From the NCBI GenBank assembly GCA_026005015.1, contig BPKG01000001.1:625501-689500 (forward strand): a stretch of 64,000 nt of DNA, given 5' to 3'. Every line of letters starts with the position of its first letter. The stretch's first letter is position 1. The notes below the pieces were generated by a model. The model had not been told where the DNA came from. It made no database searches and worked only from the letters and a program-made list of their open reading frames with translations. This DNA comes from Burkholderiales bacterium. Lineage in GTDB: Bacteria; Pseudomonadota; Gammaproteobacteria; Burkholderiales; UBA6910. A program made the translations under genes and the position numbers. This document shows, piece by piece, positions 26,797 through 36,105 of the stretch.

Positions 26797-27909
26797 TTTT
26801 TTTCCATTCCGTAACGGGCAAGCTTACTGCGCAGGCCCGCCCTGGAGAGTCCCAGCTCTCGGGCGGCCTGGGTCTTGTTCCAGCGGTGGCGGATGAGGGT
26901 TTCCTTCAGCATGCGGGCTTCCAGGATTTCCATCCGCTCCTTGAGCGTTCCGTCCAGCCGTGACAGGGTGGTGAAGGCCGCTTCGTCGGCCTCTTCCTCT
27001 GCGGCGTGAAACACCTGGGGCGAAAGCAGCTCGGCGCCAAGGCGGGGGCCTCTGGCCAAGGCCAGCATGCGCACAATCTCGTTTTCAAGCTGGCGTACGT
27101 TACCCGGCCAGCGATAGGCTTTGAGCAACGCCAGGGCCTCTTCGGTAAACCCTTCCACGGGCTTGCCCAGCGCCGCCATGGCCCGCGCCAGGATATGGTT
27201 CGCGATGAGCGGAATGTCCATCGGGCGCTCCCGCAACGCAGGCACATGGAGGGTGACCATGGCTAGACGGTAGTAAAGGTCTTCTCGAAAACGGCCCCGC
27301 CGCACCTCCTCCTGGAGGTTTCGGTTGGTGGCGGCGATCACCCTCACGTTCACGCGCAGCGTACGGCTGGAGCCCACCGGCCGGATCTCCCCGTTCTGCA
27401 GCACGCGCAGCAGCTTCACCTGAAACGCGGGTGAGGTTTCACCGATCTCGTCGAGCAATAGGGTGCCACCGTCGGCCTGCTGGAACAACCCCACTATGAT
27501 CCTCGTAGGCGCCGGTGAAGGCCCCGCGCCGGTGACCGAAGAGCTCGCTTTCCAGGAGCGGATCCGGCACCGCGCCGCAGTTTTCCACCACGAAGGCGCG
27601 GCTCGCCCGGAGGGAACGGTCATGGATGGCGCGGGCCAGCAACTCCTTGCCCGTGCCGGATTCGCCGGTGATCATGACGGAGATGTCGTACGGGGCAACC
27701 GCCTCCGCCAGCTCGCACACGGCGTTCAAGGGACTGTCCGGGGCCCGTACCAGGCGGTCCAAGTCGCCCAGGCGGTTTAGAACCTCGCCTTCAGCCTGGT
27801 GGGAACGCGCCTCCTCATCGCCCAGGCGCACGGTCGACCGTTCCGTCACCAGCGCTTCTCTCCGCTGGGGATCGACCTGCGGGCCGCGCGCTGTAACGAT
27901 CGCCTCCAT
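26793..27909 (-). pseudogene. hoxA: Receiverless, frameshifted HoxA-type sigma-54 activator
   Basis: Two overlapping frames together encode an NtrC-family activator. The first part (from ATG 27909) has the Walker A motif [19 protein letters not shown] and ends at [15 protein letters not shown]. The second part continues [19 protein letters not shown] to a Fis-type HTH ([19 protein letters not shown]). One extra base at 27495-27498 separates them; removing it gives about 371 residues. Only about 55 residues precede the AAA+ domain, so the phospho-receiver of classic HoxA is absent. The flanking genes hypB and hoxB are tightly spaced. Either a sequencing error or a genuine inactivation is possible; an intact NtrC-type regulator is at 44436-45893. 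Confidence 0.82.
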
Positions 27910-27919
27910 GCTTCGCGCC

Positions 27920-29188
27920 TTATGCAACCCCCGCGTGCGGCCTCTCGTGACGCTGACTTCGCAGCCAGCCGTACCAGGCGTCCATGCCCTCCCCTGTCTG
28001 AGCCGACACGCGCAACACCCGAATCGCAGGATTGACCTCCCGGGCAAAGGCGATGCAGCGTTCGATATCGAATTGAAGATAAGGCAGGAGATCGATCTTG
28101 TTGATGACCATGAGCTCACTCGCCTTGAACATGTGGGGGTATTTGATCGGCTTGTCCTCGCCTTCGGTCACCGACAGAATGACCACTTTGGCCTGCTCTC
28201 CCAAATCAAACAGCGCCGGACACACCAGATTGCCCACGTTTTCGATCATCACCACCGAGCCGAACGGCGGATCGAGTTCGCGCAGACCCCGCGCCAGCAT
28301 TTCAGCGTCCAGGTGGCAACCGGTTCCGGTGTTGATCTGGATCACCTTGCATCCCGTGGCTCGGATACGCTCTGCATCGTTGATTGTCGCCTGGTCGCCT
28401 TCGATTACATGGATCTGCAGCTCTTCCTTGAGATCGCGAATGGTGCGCTCCAGCAACGTGGTTTTTCCGGCACCCGGGGAGCTCATGAGGTTCAGTGCCA
28501 CCACGCCGCGCCCCGCGAGCCATCCCCGATTGCGTTCGGCGAGCAACCGGTTTTTAGCAAGGACTTCTTCCTCAAGCTCCATGGTGCGGGTGTGCCCTTT
28601 AGCCTGGCCCCCGATCGCCTGACCGTCCGGCACGGGCCCGTGAGCATGTTCATGGGCGTGGTCATGGGCATGATCGTCGGGATGATCGTGTCCGTGGCCG
28701 CGAAAGGCATCGCGATCATGCGTGTGCCCGTGATCGTGCGCGATCCCCAGGGCATGGGCGCGGTCATGCTCCGCTTTGCTCAGCGTGATCGCCTTTCCCG
28801 TTGCCGGATCCGTCAGAGTGATTGTCTCTGTGTCTGAACAGCCGCAGGTCATGCACATTCCGTCCACCTCCATCTCTTTGATTTTCAGCTCCTCTCCGGC
28901 AATCAGCTCGAGGCTCGAGCTGCCACACGGACAACGGCCGAAGGGTTCGGCAAGCGCCATCTCACCGCCGCAGCTTCGGCAAATGGCCCGCCCCGGCACC
29001 TCGATGATTTCCAGTTCTGCGCCCTCGGCCGGCGTGCCCCTTGCGCACACATCGAAACAAAACCGCACTGCATCGGGCATCACGGCCGACAGCTTGCCGA
29101 TTTCCAAGGTCACGCGCAGGACCTTCGCGCCCCGGGCCTGTTCGCTCACGATCGCGACGATGCTGCGGGTGATGCCGAGCTCATGCAC
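27920..29188 (-). CDS. hypAB: HypA-HypB fusion, nickel insertion factors in one frame
   Basis: 422 residues from a GTG start ([11 protein letters not shown]), preceded by GAGGAG. Residues 1-110 are HypA: nickel-binding MHE start and a zinc site C70-x2-C73 with C86-x-C88, ending KIKEMEV. With no stop codon the frame runs into HypB at residue 111 (MCMTCGCSD). HypB has a His-rich metal store (about 140-175), P-loop [20 protein letters not shown] and NKIDLL. HypA and HypB normally are separate proteins that deliver Ni to the hydrogenase large subunit. A GGAGG at 28867-28871 lies 8 nt before the HypB ATG at 28858, so HypB could also be made alone. Confidence 0.92.
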   Translation of the reverse strand: MHELGITRSIVAIVSEQARGAKVLRVTLEIGKLSAVMPDAVRFCFDVCARGTPAEGAELEIIEVPGRAICRSCGGEMALAEPFGRCPCGSSSLELIAGEELKIKEMEVDGMCMTCGCSDTETITLTDPATGKAITLSKAEHDRAHALGIAHDHGHTHDRDAFRGHGHDHPDDHAHDHAHEHAHGPVPDGQAIGGQAKGHTRTMELEEEVLAKNRLLAERNRGWLAGRGVVALNLMSSPGAGKTTLLERTIRDLKEELQIHVIEGDQATINDAERIRATGCKVIQINTGTGCHLDAEMLARGLRELDPPFGSVVMIENVGNLVCPALFDLGEQAKVVILSVTEGEDKPIKYPHMFKASELMVINKIDLLPYLQFDIERCIAFAREVNPAIRVLRVSAQTGEGMDAWYGWLRSQRHERPHAGVA

Positions 29189-29204
29189 GTCTTGCGTCTC
29201 CTCG

Positions 29205-30293
29205 CTAGCAGATTCTCGGCAGTTGTTCGCCCACCAGCATGTCAACGATGCGCTCGCCGCCGAACACGGTCTGCAGAACCACCACGCCCGCCTGTTCGCC
29301 GGTCACTTCTCCGATCACCGCTGCGTGCTCGCCCGCTGGATGGGCGCGCATGGCCGCCAGCACGCGCTGCGCCGCTTCAGCCGGCACCACGGCCACCAGC
29401 TTTCCCTCATTCGCCAGATAAAGCGGGTCGAGGCCCAGAATCTCGCACGCGCCCTTCACTTCCTGGCGCAGCGGCAGCGCTGCCTCCCGAACGCGGATCG
29501 TGACCCCGGAGCTCTGCGCGAACTCGTTCAGCACGGTCGCCACGCCGCCCCGGGTCGCGTCGCGCAGGCAGTGGAGATCGGGACATGCCCTCAACATGGT
29601 CTCCACCAGTCCGTTGAGCGGTTGGCAGTCGCTTGCAATCTGGGTTTCAAGCGCCAGCTCGTTGCGGGCGACCAGGATTGCCGTGCCATGATCCCCCAGG
29701 TAGCCGCTCACGATGACCGCGTCGCCCGGGCGGGCGTTGCGTGCGGAAATCGATATCCCTTCCGGAACGACGCCGATCCCGGCCGTGTTGATGAAGAGCT
29801 TGTCCGCCGCGCCTCGTTCCACCACCTTGGTGTCACCGGTGACAATGTAAACGCCCGCCTGTTCTGCGGTGCGCTTCATGCTCGCCACGACGCGGCGCAG
29901 CGTCTCCACCGGTAGCCCCTCCTCCATGACGATTCCGCAGGACAGAAACAGCGGCTTTGCCCCGCTCACCGCGAGATCGTTGACCGTGCCCGCCACCGCC
30001 AGCGTGCCGATGTCGCCGCCGGGAAAAAACAAAGGATTGACGACGAAGGTGTCGGTGGTGAAGGCGAGGCGATCGCCGTGGGAAGCGAGCTCCGAAAGCG
30101 CAACCACCGCCTGGTCTTCCAGGGCGGCGAGCACAGGGTTATCGAACGACCCGACGAACACGTCTTCGATGAGATCCCGCATCGCTTTGCCGCCGCTGCC
30201 GTGGGCGAGCGTGATGTGCGAATCGCGAAGCCTGCCGCGCTTGCGCAAGCCCCCTTCGATCACCCGGACGGTGGCTTCAGCCCGATCGCTCAT
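29205..30293 (-). CDS. hypE: Hydrogenase maturation protein HypE
   Basis: 362 residues from the ATG overlapping the hypD stop. PurM-like domains are present (ITLAHGSGGKAMRDLIEDVF; DLAVSGAKPLFLSCG; LRDATRGGVATVLNE). The protein ends in PRIC, the invariant C-terminal cysteine that carries the carbamoyl/cyano group transferred to iron. It works with HypF, HypC and HypD to build Fe(CN)2CO. Confidence 0.97.
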   Translation of the reverse strand: MSDRAEATVRVIEGGLRKRGRLRDSHITLAHGSGGKAMRDLIEDVFVGSFDNPVLAALEDQAVVALSELASHGDRLAFTTDTFVVNPLFFPGGDIGTLAVAGTVNDLAVSGAKPLFLSCGIVMEEGLPVETLRRVVASMKRTAEQAGVYIVTGDTKVVERGAADKLFINTAGIGVVPEGISISARNARPGDAVIVSGYLGDHGTAILVARNELALETQIASDCQPLNGLVETMLRACPDLHCLRDATRGGVATVLNEFAQSSGVTIRVREAALPLRQEVKGACEILGLDPLYLANEGKLVAVVPAEAAQRVLAAMRAHPAGEHAAVIGEVTGEQAGVVVLQTVFGGERIVDMLVGEQLPRIC

Positions 30294-31459
30294 GGGTTGA
30301 TCCTTCGCTGAGGCCCGCCATGTTGCAGCCGGCCGTGTTTCGAACCCAGCTCGATCCGCCCGTAGCTGTAATAGGCCGCGCAGGCGCCCTCGGACGAGAC
30401 CATCAGAGCGCCGAGCGGGGTTTCCGGGGTACAGGCCGTCCCGAACACCTTGCATTCGTGGGGCTTGATCACACCCTTGAGCACCTCCCCGCACTGGCAC
30501 GATTTGGGGTCGGCGATTCTCACGTTGGGCAGGGAAAACTTGCGCTCGGCGTCGAACTCAGCGTAGGCGTCTCGAATACGCACGCCGGAGTGATCGATGG
30601 AGCCCAGGCCACGCCATTCAAAAAACTCCCGCAGCTCGAACACCTCATGGATGGCGGCCAGAGCTTGGGCGTTACCCTCCTCGGGCACAACCCGGCCATA
30701 TTGGTTTTCCACCTCGCAGCGGCCTTCGGCGATCTGCCTGAGCACCATCCAGACGGCCTGAAGCACGTCCAGCGGCTCGAACCCGGCAATGGTGATCGGT
30801 TTCCCGTAGTGCCTGGCGATGAACTGATACGGGCGGGTGCCGATCACCATGCTCACGTGGCCCGGGCCCAGGAACCCGTCCAGGTGCATGTCCGGTGAAT
30901 CGAGAATCGCCTTGATGGTGGGAATGATGGTGATATGGTTGCAGAACAGCGAGAAGTTGCGCAGCCCCTCGGCCTTGGCCTGCAGCACCGTCATGGCCGT
31001 GCTGGGCATGGTGGTTTCAAACCCGAGGCCAAAAAAGACGACCTCCCGCCCGGGATTTTCTCGCGCCAGCTTGAGCGCGTCGAGGGGCGAATACACCATG
31101 CGCACGTCTGCGCCGTCGGCCTTTGCCTGCAACAGGCTCTTCTTCGACCCGGGAACGCGCATGGCATCGCCAAAGGTGGTGAAGATGACCTCCGGGCGCT
31201 CCGCCAGCGCCACGCAGTCGTCCACCCTCCCCATCGGCAGCACGCATACAGGGCAGCCGGGACCGTGCACGAACTCCACTTCGTCCGGAAGCATCTGTTG
31301 GATGCCGTAGCGGAAAATCGAATGGGTGTGGCCGCCGCACACCTCCATGATCTGCAGGGGACGCCGGCGCGCCCGCTCGATCCGCCCGACCAGGTCCCGG
31401 ATCTCTTTGGCCAGCGTGCGCGCCTTTTCCGGGTCGCGGAACTCATCGACATATTTCAT
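30290..31459 (-). CDS. hypD: Hydrogenase maturation protein HypD
   Basis: 389 residues. Conserved segments are MEVCGGHTHSIFRYG, VHGPGCPVCVLP, FGLGFETTMPSTA and the C-terminal cysteine cluster (CQCGEVLKG...ECKVFG..CTPETPLG) that holds the [4Fe-4S] cluster. It is the scaffold on which Fe(CN)2CO is assembled together with HypC. The start overlaps the stop of the SIS-domain gene by ATGA. Confidence 0.97.
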   Translation of the reverse strand: MKYVDEFRDPEKARTLAKEIRDLVGRIERARRRPLQIMEVCGGHTHSIFRYGIQQMLPDEVEFVHGPGCPVCVLPMGRVDDCVALAERPEVIFTTFGDAMRVPGSKKSLLQAKADGADVRMVYSPLDALKLARENPGREVVFFGLGFETTMPSTAMTVLQAKAEGLRNFSLFCNHITIIPTIKAILDSPDMHLDGFLGPGHVSMVIGTRPYQFIARHYGKPITIAGFEPLDVLQAVWMVLRQIAEGRCEVENQYGRVVPEEGNAQALAAIHEVFELREFFEWRGLGSIDHSGVRIRDAYAEFDAERKFSLPNVRIADPKSCQCGEVLKGVIKPHECKVFGTACTPETPLGALMVSSEGACAAYYSYGRIELGSKHGRLQHGGPQRRINP

Positions 31460-32145
31460 GGTTCATTCCTTGCCGCAAGACCGCCGCGGTCGTCAGCGAG
31501 CAGCGTGTGCACGAGATCCCACAAGATGTGATAAATCGCCACGTGGGTTTCCTGGATGCGATGAATGCTGTCGGTGCGCACCGTCAGGCAGTAATCCACA
31601 TCGGGGCTTACGGCCATCTTGCCGCCGTCCATGCCCGACAGCCCAATGGTCACCATTCCCATTTCCTTGGCCTTGGCGAAAGCCGCGAGCAGGTTTTCCG
31701 AGTTGCCGCTCGTCGAGACCCCGATCAGACCGTCGCCGGCGCGCCCCAAGGCGACGATCTGGCGAACGAAGATGTGCTTGTAACCCACGTCATTGCCCAC
31801 CGCCGTCATCATCGCCGTATCGGCTACCAGGTTCACCGCCGTCAACGCAGGGCGCCCGGCGGTGATGGGATGCAAAAACTCCACCGCGATGTGGGCGGCG
31901 TCGCAACTGGAACCGCCGTTACCCATGCTGTAAAGGCGCCCATGACGGCGATACACATCGGCGATGGCGTGGGCGACCTGAACGACCTGCTGCGCGTTCT
32001 CTTCAAAGAAGGCGCGCTTCACCTCGTAGCTGTGCCGGGCCTTTTGCCGCACCGACTCGAGCAGCGCCTGGTTCAGCGCGTCCGGATCCTGTCGATCGCC
32101 GTGCAGGAACGGGTAAAGCGTTTGCAATGCGTCGCGTTCTGGCAT
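31456..32145 (-). CDS. SIS-domain (GmhA-like) sugar isomerase-type protein inside the hyp operon
   Basis: 229 residues. The sugar-phosphate-binding SIS fold is indicated by LYSMGNGGSSCDAAHIAVEF and LIGVSTSGNSENLLAAFAKA, as in phosphoheptose isomerases, with a longer N-terminus (about 40 residues). No LPS heptose genes are nearby. It lies between hypC and hypD, overlapping hypD by 4 bp, so it is co-translated with maturation genes. Whether it has a role in cofactor synthesis or is a passenger is unknown. Confidence 0.88.
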   Translation of the reverse strand: MPERDALQTLYPFLHGDRQDPDALNQALLESVRQKARHSYEVKRAFFEENAQQVVQVAHAIADVYRRHGRLYSMGNGGSSCDAAHIAVEFLHPITAGRPALTAVNLVADTAMMTAVGNDVGYKHIFVRQIVALGRAGDGLIGVSTSGNSENLLAAFAKAKEMGMVTIGLSGMDGGKMAVSPDVDYCLTVRTDSIHRIQETHVAIYHILWDLVHTLLADDRGGLAARNEP

Positions 32146-32198
32146 GGGTCAAGCGGCTCAAGGGGGGTCAGCGGCGACTATTTCAGAGCGCCGGGCCG

Positions 32199-32474
32199 CT
32201 ACGCCGTGGCTTGCATGGCCTGGATTTCGGCCTGCGCTTCGCCCAGTTGGGTCAGAAGCTCCAGCGTGCGCGCGGCCTCTTCTTCGTCGATGCGGCTCAT
32301 GGCGAAACCGACGTGCACCAGGACCCAGTCGCCGACGCATGCCGCAGCGGGATGGGCCTCATCGACGATGCAAGCGATGTTGACCGTTCGCCTGACGCCT
32401 CCCACATCGACGATGGCGAGCTTTTTGTCGGGATCGGTCACTTCCACGATCTGCCCCGGGATTCCCAAGCACAT
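32199..32474 (-). CDS. hypC: Hydrogenase maturation chaperone HypC
   Basis: 91 residues starting MCLGIPGQIVEV with the essential Cys2. The later HVGFAMSRIDEEEA is the usual C-terminal motif. It binds HypD and carries the iron centre to the large subunit precursor. It is 15 bp after hypF. A single HypC serves both hydrogenases encoded in the window. Confidence 0.96.
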   Translation of the reverse strand: MCLGIPGQIVEVTDPDKKLAIVDVGGVRRTVNIACIVDEAHPAAACVGDWVLVHVGFAMSRIDEEEAARTLELLTQLGEAQAEIQAMQATA

Positions 32475-32489
32475 CCTTCCCTCCTTTCC

Positions 32490-34892
32490 CTATTGGCTAT
32501 TGGTCAGCGATCTTGCCGCAGCGACAGCAGCCTGTCCCAGCGCCAGCCCGCCATCGTTCGGAGGCACATGCCGGTGGGTCAGTACCTCAAAGCCGATGGC
32601 CTTGAGCCGCGCCGTCACCTGTTCCAGCAGGACGCGGTTCTGGAAGACGCCGCCCGACAAGGCAACCGTCCTGACAGGCTTGTCGCCGCCGGCCTCCCGG
32701 CTGAGCGTGTCGACCATGCGCGCGATGACGATAGCCAGCCCCTTGTGGAAGCGAGCCGCAATGACCGGGACCGGCGTGCCCAAAAGCAGATCCCCGAGCA
32801 ACGCCTGCCACATGGCCAGCGGCTCCACGTAAGGGAGATGGGCGGACTTGAGCCTCGGAATCGCGAACGGATAGGCGAGGAGTTCGTCCTCCTCCTTCAG
32901 CGTGCGCTCGTCCACCAGGGCTTCGAGCGCCACCGCCGCCTCCCCTTCGTACGTGACCCGCTCCCGACACACGCCTGCCGCCGCCGCGACGGCGTCGAAC
33001 AGCCGCCCGCACGAGCTGGCGAGCGGGCTGTTGATCCCGCGGCTGATCATCCGATCCAGCAGGCGGCGAGGCTTGGCCTCCAAGAAGCGGTAAAGGTCGA
33101 GCTCAGCGTAGTTCATCGCGAACCGGGCCCAACCCATCTCGGCCATCAGGTGGGCGTAGGTGTTGCGCCACGGCTCGTACACCGCCTGCTCCCCACCCGG
33201 CATCGCCACCGGCTTGAAGGTGCCCAGCCGCTTGCACTCGCGGTAGTCAGCGAGCAGGAACTCCCCGCCCCACAGGGTGCCGTCCGTGCCGAAGCCCAAC
33301 CCGTCGAGCGCCACACCGATCACCGGTCCCCCCTCCAGCGGGAAGGCGTTTTCAGCCAGACAGGCGGCGATATGGGCGTGATGATGCTGCACTTCCAGCA
33401 GGCTCGCGCCCCAGCGCGCCGAGAGCTCTTGCCCCCACTTGCGCGACAGATACTCGGGATGGCAATCCACCGCAACGATCCGCGGTTCGTGCTCGAACAG
33501 CTTCAAATACCGCTCGACGCAGTTGCGGTAATCCGCGTAGGTCAGCGCGTCTTCCAGGTCGCCCATGTGGTGCGACACGATGGCCCGTCCGTCACGCAAC
33601 AGGCAAAACGCATTTTTCAGCTCGCCACCCATGGCGAGCACCGCTGGAGCGGCGGAAAAACCAGGTGCGAGGGACAGAGGGGCCGGCGCGTAACCCCGTC
33701 CCCGCCGCAGGACGCGCGGTGCACCGGCCATCTCGCGCACCACGGAATCGTCCACGCGCCGGGCGACGTCCCGGTTATGCATCAGGAAATACTCGGCGAT
33801 GCCGCCCAGGCGGGCGCGGGCCTCGGCATTGTCGATGCACTGGGGCTCGTCCGAGCGGTTGCCGCTGGTCAGCACGATGGGCCGATTCATCCGCCGCAGC
33901 ATCAAGTGGTGCAGCGGCGTGTTGGGCAACATAAAGCCCAGGGTCTTCACGCCGGGCGCCACGCTTTCCGCCACCCGCTCCGGTCCGGTCGCATCCAGAA
34001 CGACGATCGGGCCGGCCGGGCTCAGTAGCAGCGCTTCTTCGCCCTCGGTCACCACACAGTAACGGCGCACCGTCTCCACATCCCGCGCCATGAGCGCGAA
34101 AGGCTTGCGGCTGCGCCGTTTGAGCCGGCGCAGGCGGGCGACGGCCGCTTCATTGCAGGCGTCGCACGCGAGCTGGAACCCTCCCAGCCCTTTGATCGCG
34201 ACGATATGCCCGCGTTGGAGCAGCGTGCAGACAGCGTCCACGTCGTCCAGCATGGTAAAAGCGTCGACCGCCACCGGCGCCCCATCGGCGCGCTCCAACC
34301 AGGCACGGGGCCCGCAGGCATGGCAGGCGATCGGCTGCGCGTGGAAGCGGCGATCCGCGGGGTCGACGTATTCAGCGCGGCACTGCGGGCACATGGCGAA
34401 CGCCCGCATCGTGGTCGTGGCGCGGTCGTAAGGGATGGCCTCGATGATGGACAAACGCGGGCCGCAGCGGGTGCAATTGGTGAAAGGATAGCGGTAGCGC
34501 CGCGCGAAGGGATCGAATACTTCCTGGACGCATTCGGGACAGGCTGCCGCGTCGGGCACGACGCCGGTGCTGACAGTGGTTGCATGGCTGCCAAGAATGC
34601 GAAAATCCGGGTGCTGGGGAAGAACTGCGGTCGGCTCGCGCTCGATGCGATCGATTCGGGCAAGCGGCGGAGCTTCGCGAAGCAAGGCTGCAGCGAACCC
34701 ATCGAGGGCAGCGACGGGACCGCACACATGGATGCTCACGCCCTGCCCGTCGTTCGCCACCGAGCCGCGCAGGCCGTAGCGGCGGGCGAGCCGCCACACG
34801 GTGGGCCGAAACCCCACGCCTTGAACCAAGCCCTGCACCCGGATGCGCTCGGCCGCCTCCTGGGTGGTCTGCATATCGGCGACATCGTTCAT
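32490..34892 (-). CDS. hypF: Carbamoyltransferase HypF
   Basis: 800 residues from the ATG at 34892, which overlaps the NHL gene stop. Domains in order: acylphosphatase-like (about 15-105, QGLVQGVGFRPTVWRLARRYG), two zinc fingers (CPECVQEVF...CTRCGPR; CPQCRAEY...CHACGPR), YrdC-like, and a Kae1/TobZ-like domain (VEVQHHHAHIAACLAENA; ALSGGVFQNRVL). It makes the carbamoyl group used for cyanide ligands and loads it on HypE. Confidence 0.97.
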   Translation of the reverse strand: MNDVADMQTTQEAAERIRVQGLVQGVGFRPTVWRLARRYGLRGSVANDGQGVSIHVCGPVAALDGFAAALLREAPPLARIDRIEREPTAVLPQHPDFRILGSHATTVSTGVVPDAAACPECVQEVFDPFARRYRYPFTNCTRCGPRLSIIEAIPYDRATTTMRAFAMCPQCRAEYVDPADRRFHAQPIACHACGPRAWLERADGAPVAVDAFTMLDDVDAVCTLLQRGHIVAIKGLGGFQLACDACNEAAVARLRRLKRRSRKPFALMARDVETVRRYCVVTEGEEALLLSPAGPIVVLDATGPERVAESVAPGVKTLGFMLPNTPLHHLMLRRMNRPIVLTSGNRSDEPQCIDNAEARARLGGIAEYFLMHNRDVARRVDDSVVREMAGAPRVLRRGRGYAPAPLSLAPGFSAAPAVLAMGGELKNAFCLLRDGRAIVSHHMGDLEDALTYADYRNCVERYLKLFEHEPRIVAVDCHPEYLSRKWGQELSARWGASLLEVQHHHAHIAACLAENAFPLEGGPVIGVALDGLGFGTDGTLWGGEFLLADYRECKRLGTFKPVAMPGGEQAVYEPWRNTYAHLMAEMGWARFAMNYAELDLYRFLEAKPRRLLDRMISRGINSPLASSCGRLFDAVAAAAGVCRERVTYEGEAAVALEALVDERTLKEEDELLAYPFAIPRLKSAHLPYVEPLAMWQALLGDLLLGTPVPVIAARFHKGLAIVIARMVDTLSREAGGDKPVRTVALSGGVFQNRVLLEQVTARLKAIGFEVLTHRHVPPNDGGLALGQAAVAAARSLTNSQ

Positions 34893-36103
34893 GAAGCCAG
34901 CTCCTCCGAGAGCCGCCAGAGCAGCACGCGGTTGTTGCCCGAATCGCTGACCACGACCAGTCCATCGCGGTGCATGATTCCATAGGGCCAGCACAGGCTG
35001 TCCCGCGCGGGAAGCTGCCAGCGGTTATCTCCCTTGGCGTGGAAATCCGGCTGCCCCGTGAGCGCCCTGGCCTCCGCCCCGGTGCGGTAATCTTCCGCCC
35101 GCCACGCGAGCAGACGGGAGTTGGCGGTATCCGCGACAAGGAGCCAGCCTCCAGCGGCATCCACGCCGTAGGGCATGTTGAGGCTGGCAGCGCTGGGCCA
35201 GTAGAGGGATTGGTTATGGTCCACTTGGTGAAAATCGCGCTGCCCCAGCACCGCATCGCAGGGTGTCCAGTTCTCGCCCGGAATCGCGTCCCACACCATG
35301 ATGCGGTTATTGCCTGCGTCGGCCACGCAGAGCCGGCCCTGCCACACGACGATGCCGTGGGGCCAGCGCATGCTGGCGGCCGTGGGCGCTCCCCCGCCGT
35401 TCTCGTCGCGGCTGACGAAATCACGCTGCCCCAACACCAGATCCGCCGGTTGGCCGTTCACCTCCGGCAGACCGTTCCACATGAGCACACGCCGGTTGCC
35501 GGTGTCGGCGACCCATAACCGGACGCCATCCCAGTGCACGCCGTAGGGCCAGAATAGACTGCCGGCGGATGGATCGTCCTTGCCGCCGTTGGGCTCGACC
35601 GACTCAAAGTCTTTCTGCCCGAGCACCCGGTCCGCCGGAACGTTGTGGTCCCTGGGAAGGGTTTTCCAGATCAGCACCCGGTGGTTCCAGGCGTCGGCGA
35701 CCGCCATCCCGTCGCCGCAGAGCGCGATACCGGTGGGCACATTCAGCGTTGCCGGGCCCGCCGGTCCTTTCGCGTTACGTCCCTCGTGCGCGAAATCGGG
35801 CTGCCCAATGACCCAGTCTGCCGGCGTCCCGTCCTGAGACGGCACCCGCGCCCAACCGAGCAGTCGGTGATGGCCAGTGTCGCTGACCCACAGCGGTCCC
35901 TCAACCCCTGCAAGGCAGGCTCCCCGGGGTCCAAAGAGCGAGGCGGCCTCCGGCTTCACGGGGAGCGCCAGGCCCTCGCCGCTGCGGGCGGCGCCGATGC
36001 ACGCGAAGGGTCCGCCGCGGTCCAGCACGGGCACAGCAGACGTTCCGCCGACCATCTCGCGCTTCAAGGCCGGAGTCCACCTCACCCGTAAAGACGTCGC
36101 CAT
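34889..36103 (-). CDS. NHL-repeat beta-propeller protein of the group 1h hydrogenase operon
   Basis: 404 residues from the ATG at 36103. Six or so repeats of about 50-60 residues carry motifs such as LWVSDTGHHRLLGW, MAVADAWNHRVLIW, LWVADTGNRRVLMW, LCVADAGNNRIMVW and VVVSDSGNNRVLLW, each followed by GQxDF. No signal peptide is seen. It starts 2 bp after the NifU-Rieske stop. NHL proteins recur in clusters of actinobacterial-type hydrogenases; their role is unproven, and a structural or electron-transfer docking role is a guess. Confidence 0.9.
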   Translation of the reverse strand: MATSLRVRWTPALKREMVGGTSAVPVLDRGGPFACIGAARSGEGLALPVKPEAASLFGPRGACLAGVEGPLWVSDTGHHRLLGWARVPSQDGTPADWVIGQPDFAHEGRNAKGPAGPATLNVPTGIALCGDGMAVADAWNHRVLIWKTLPRDHNVPADRVLGQKDFESVEPNGGKDDPSAGSLFWPYGVHWDGVRLWVADTGNRRVLMWNGLPEVNGQPADLVLGQRDFVSRDENGGGAPTAASMRWPHGIVVWQGRLCVADAGNNRIMVWDAIPGENWTPCDAVLGQRDFHQVDHNQSLYWPSAASLNMPYGVDAAGGWLLVADTANSRLLAWRAEDYRTGAEARALTGQPDFHAKGDNRWQLPARDSLCWPYGIMHRDGLVVVSDSGNNRVLLWRLSEELAS

Positions 36104-36105
36104 CG

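Noticed and set aside
27439-28119. Separate small gene upstream of hoxA
   Set aside because: Its conserved part is the N-terminal half of the frameshifted hoxA-like gene; the rest overlaps hypB in another frame.
31456-32145. LPS heptose biosynthesis gene gmhA
   Set aside because: Sequence similarity alone would allow it, but it is embedded in the hyp operon without any LPS gene and has a longer N-terminus, so the symbol was withheld.
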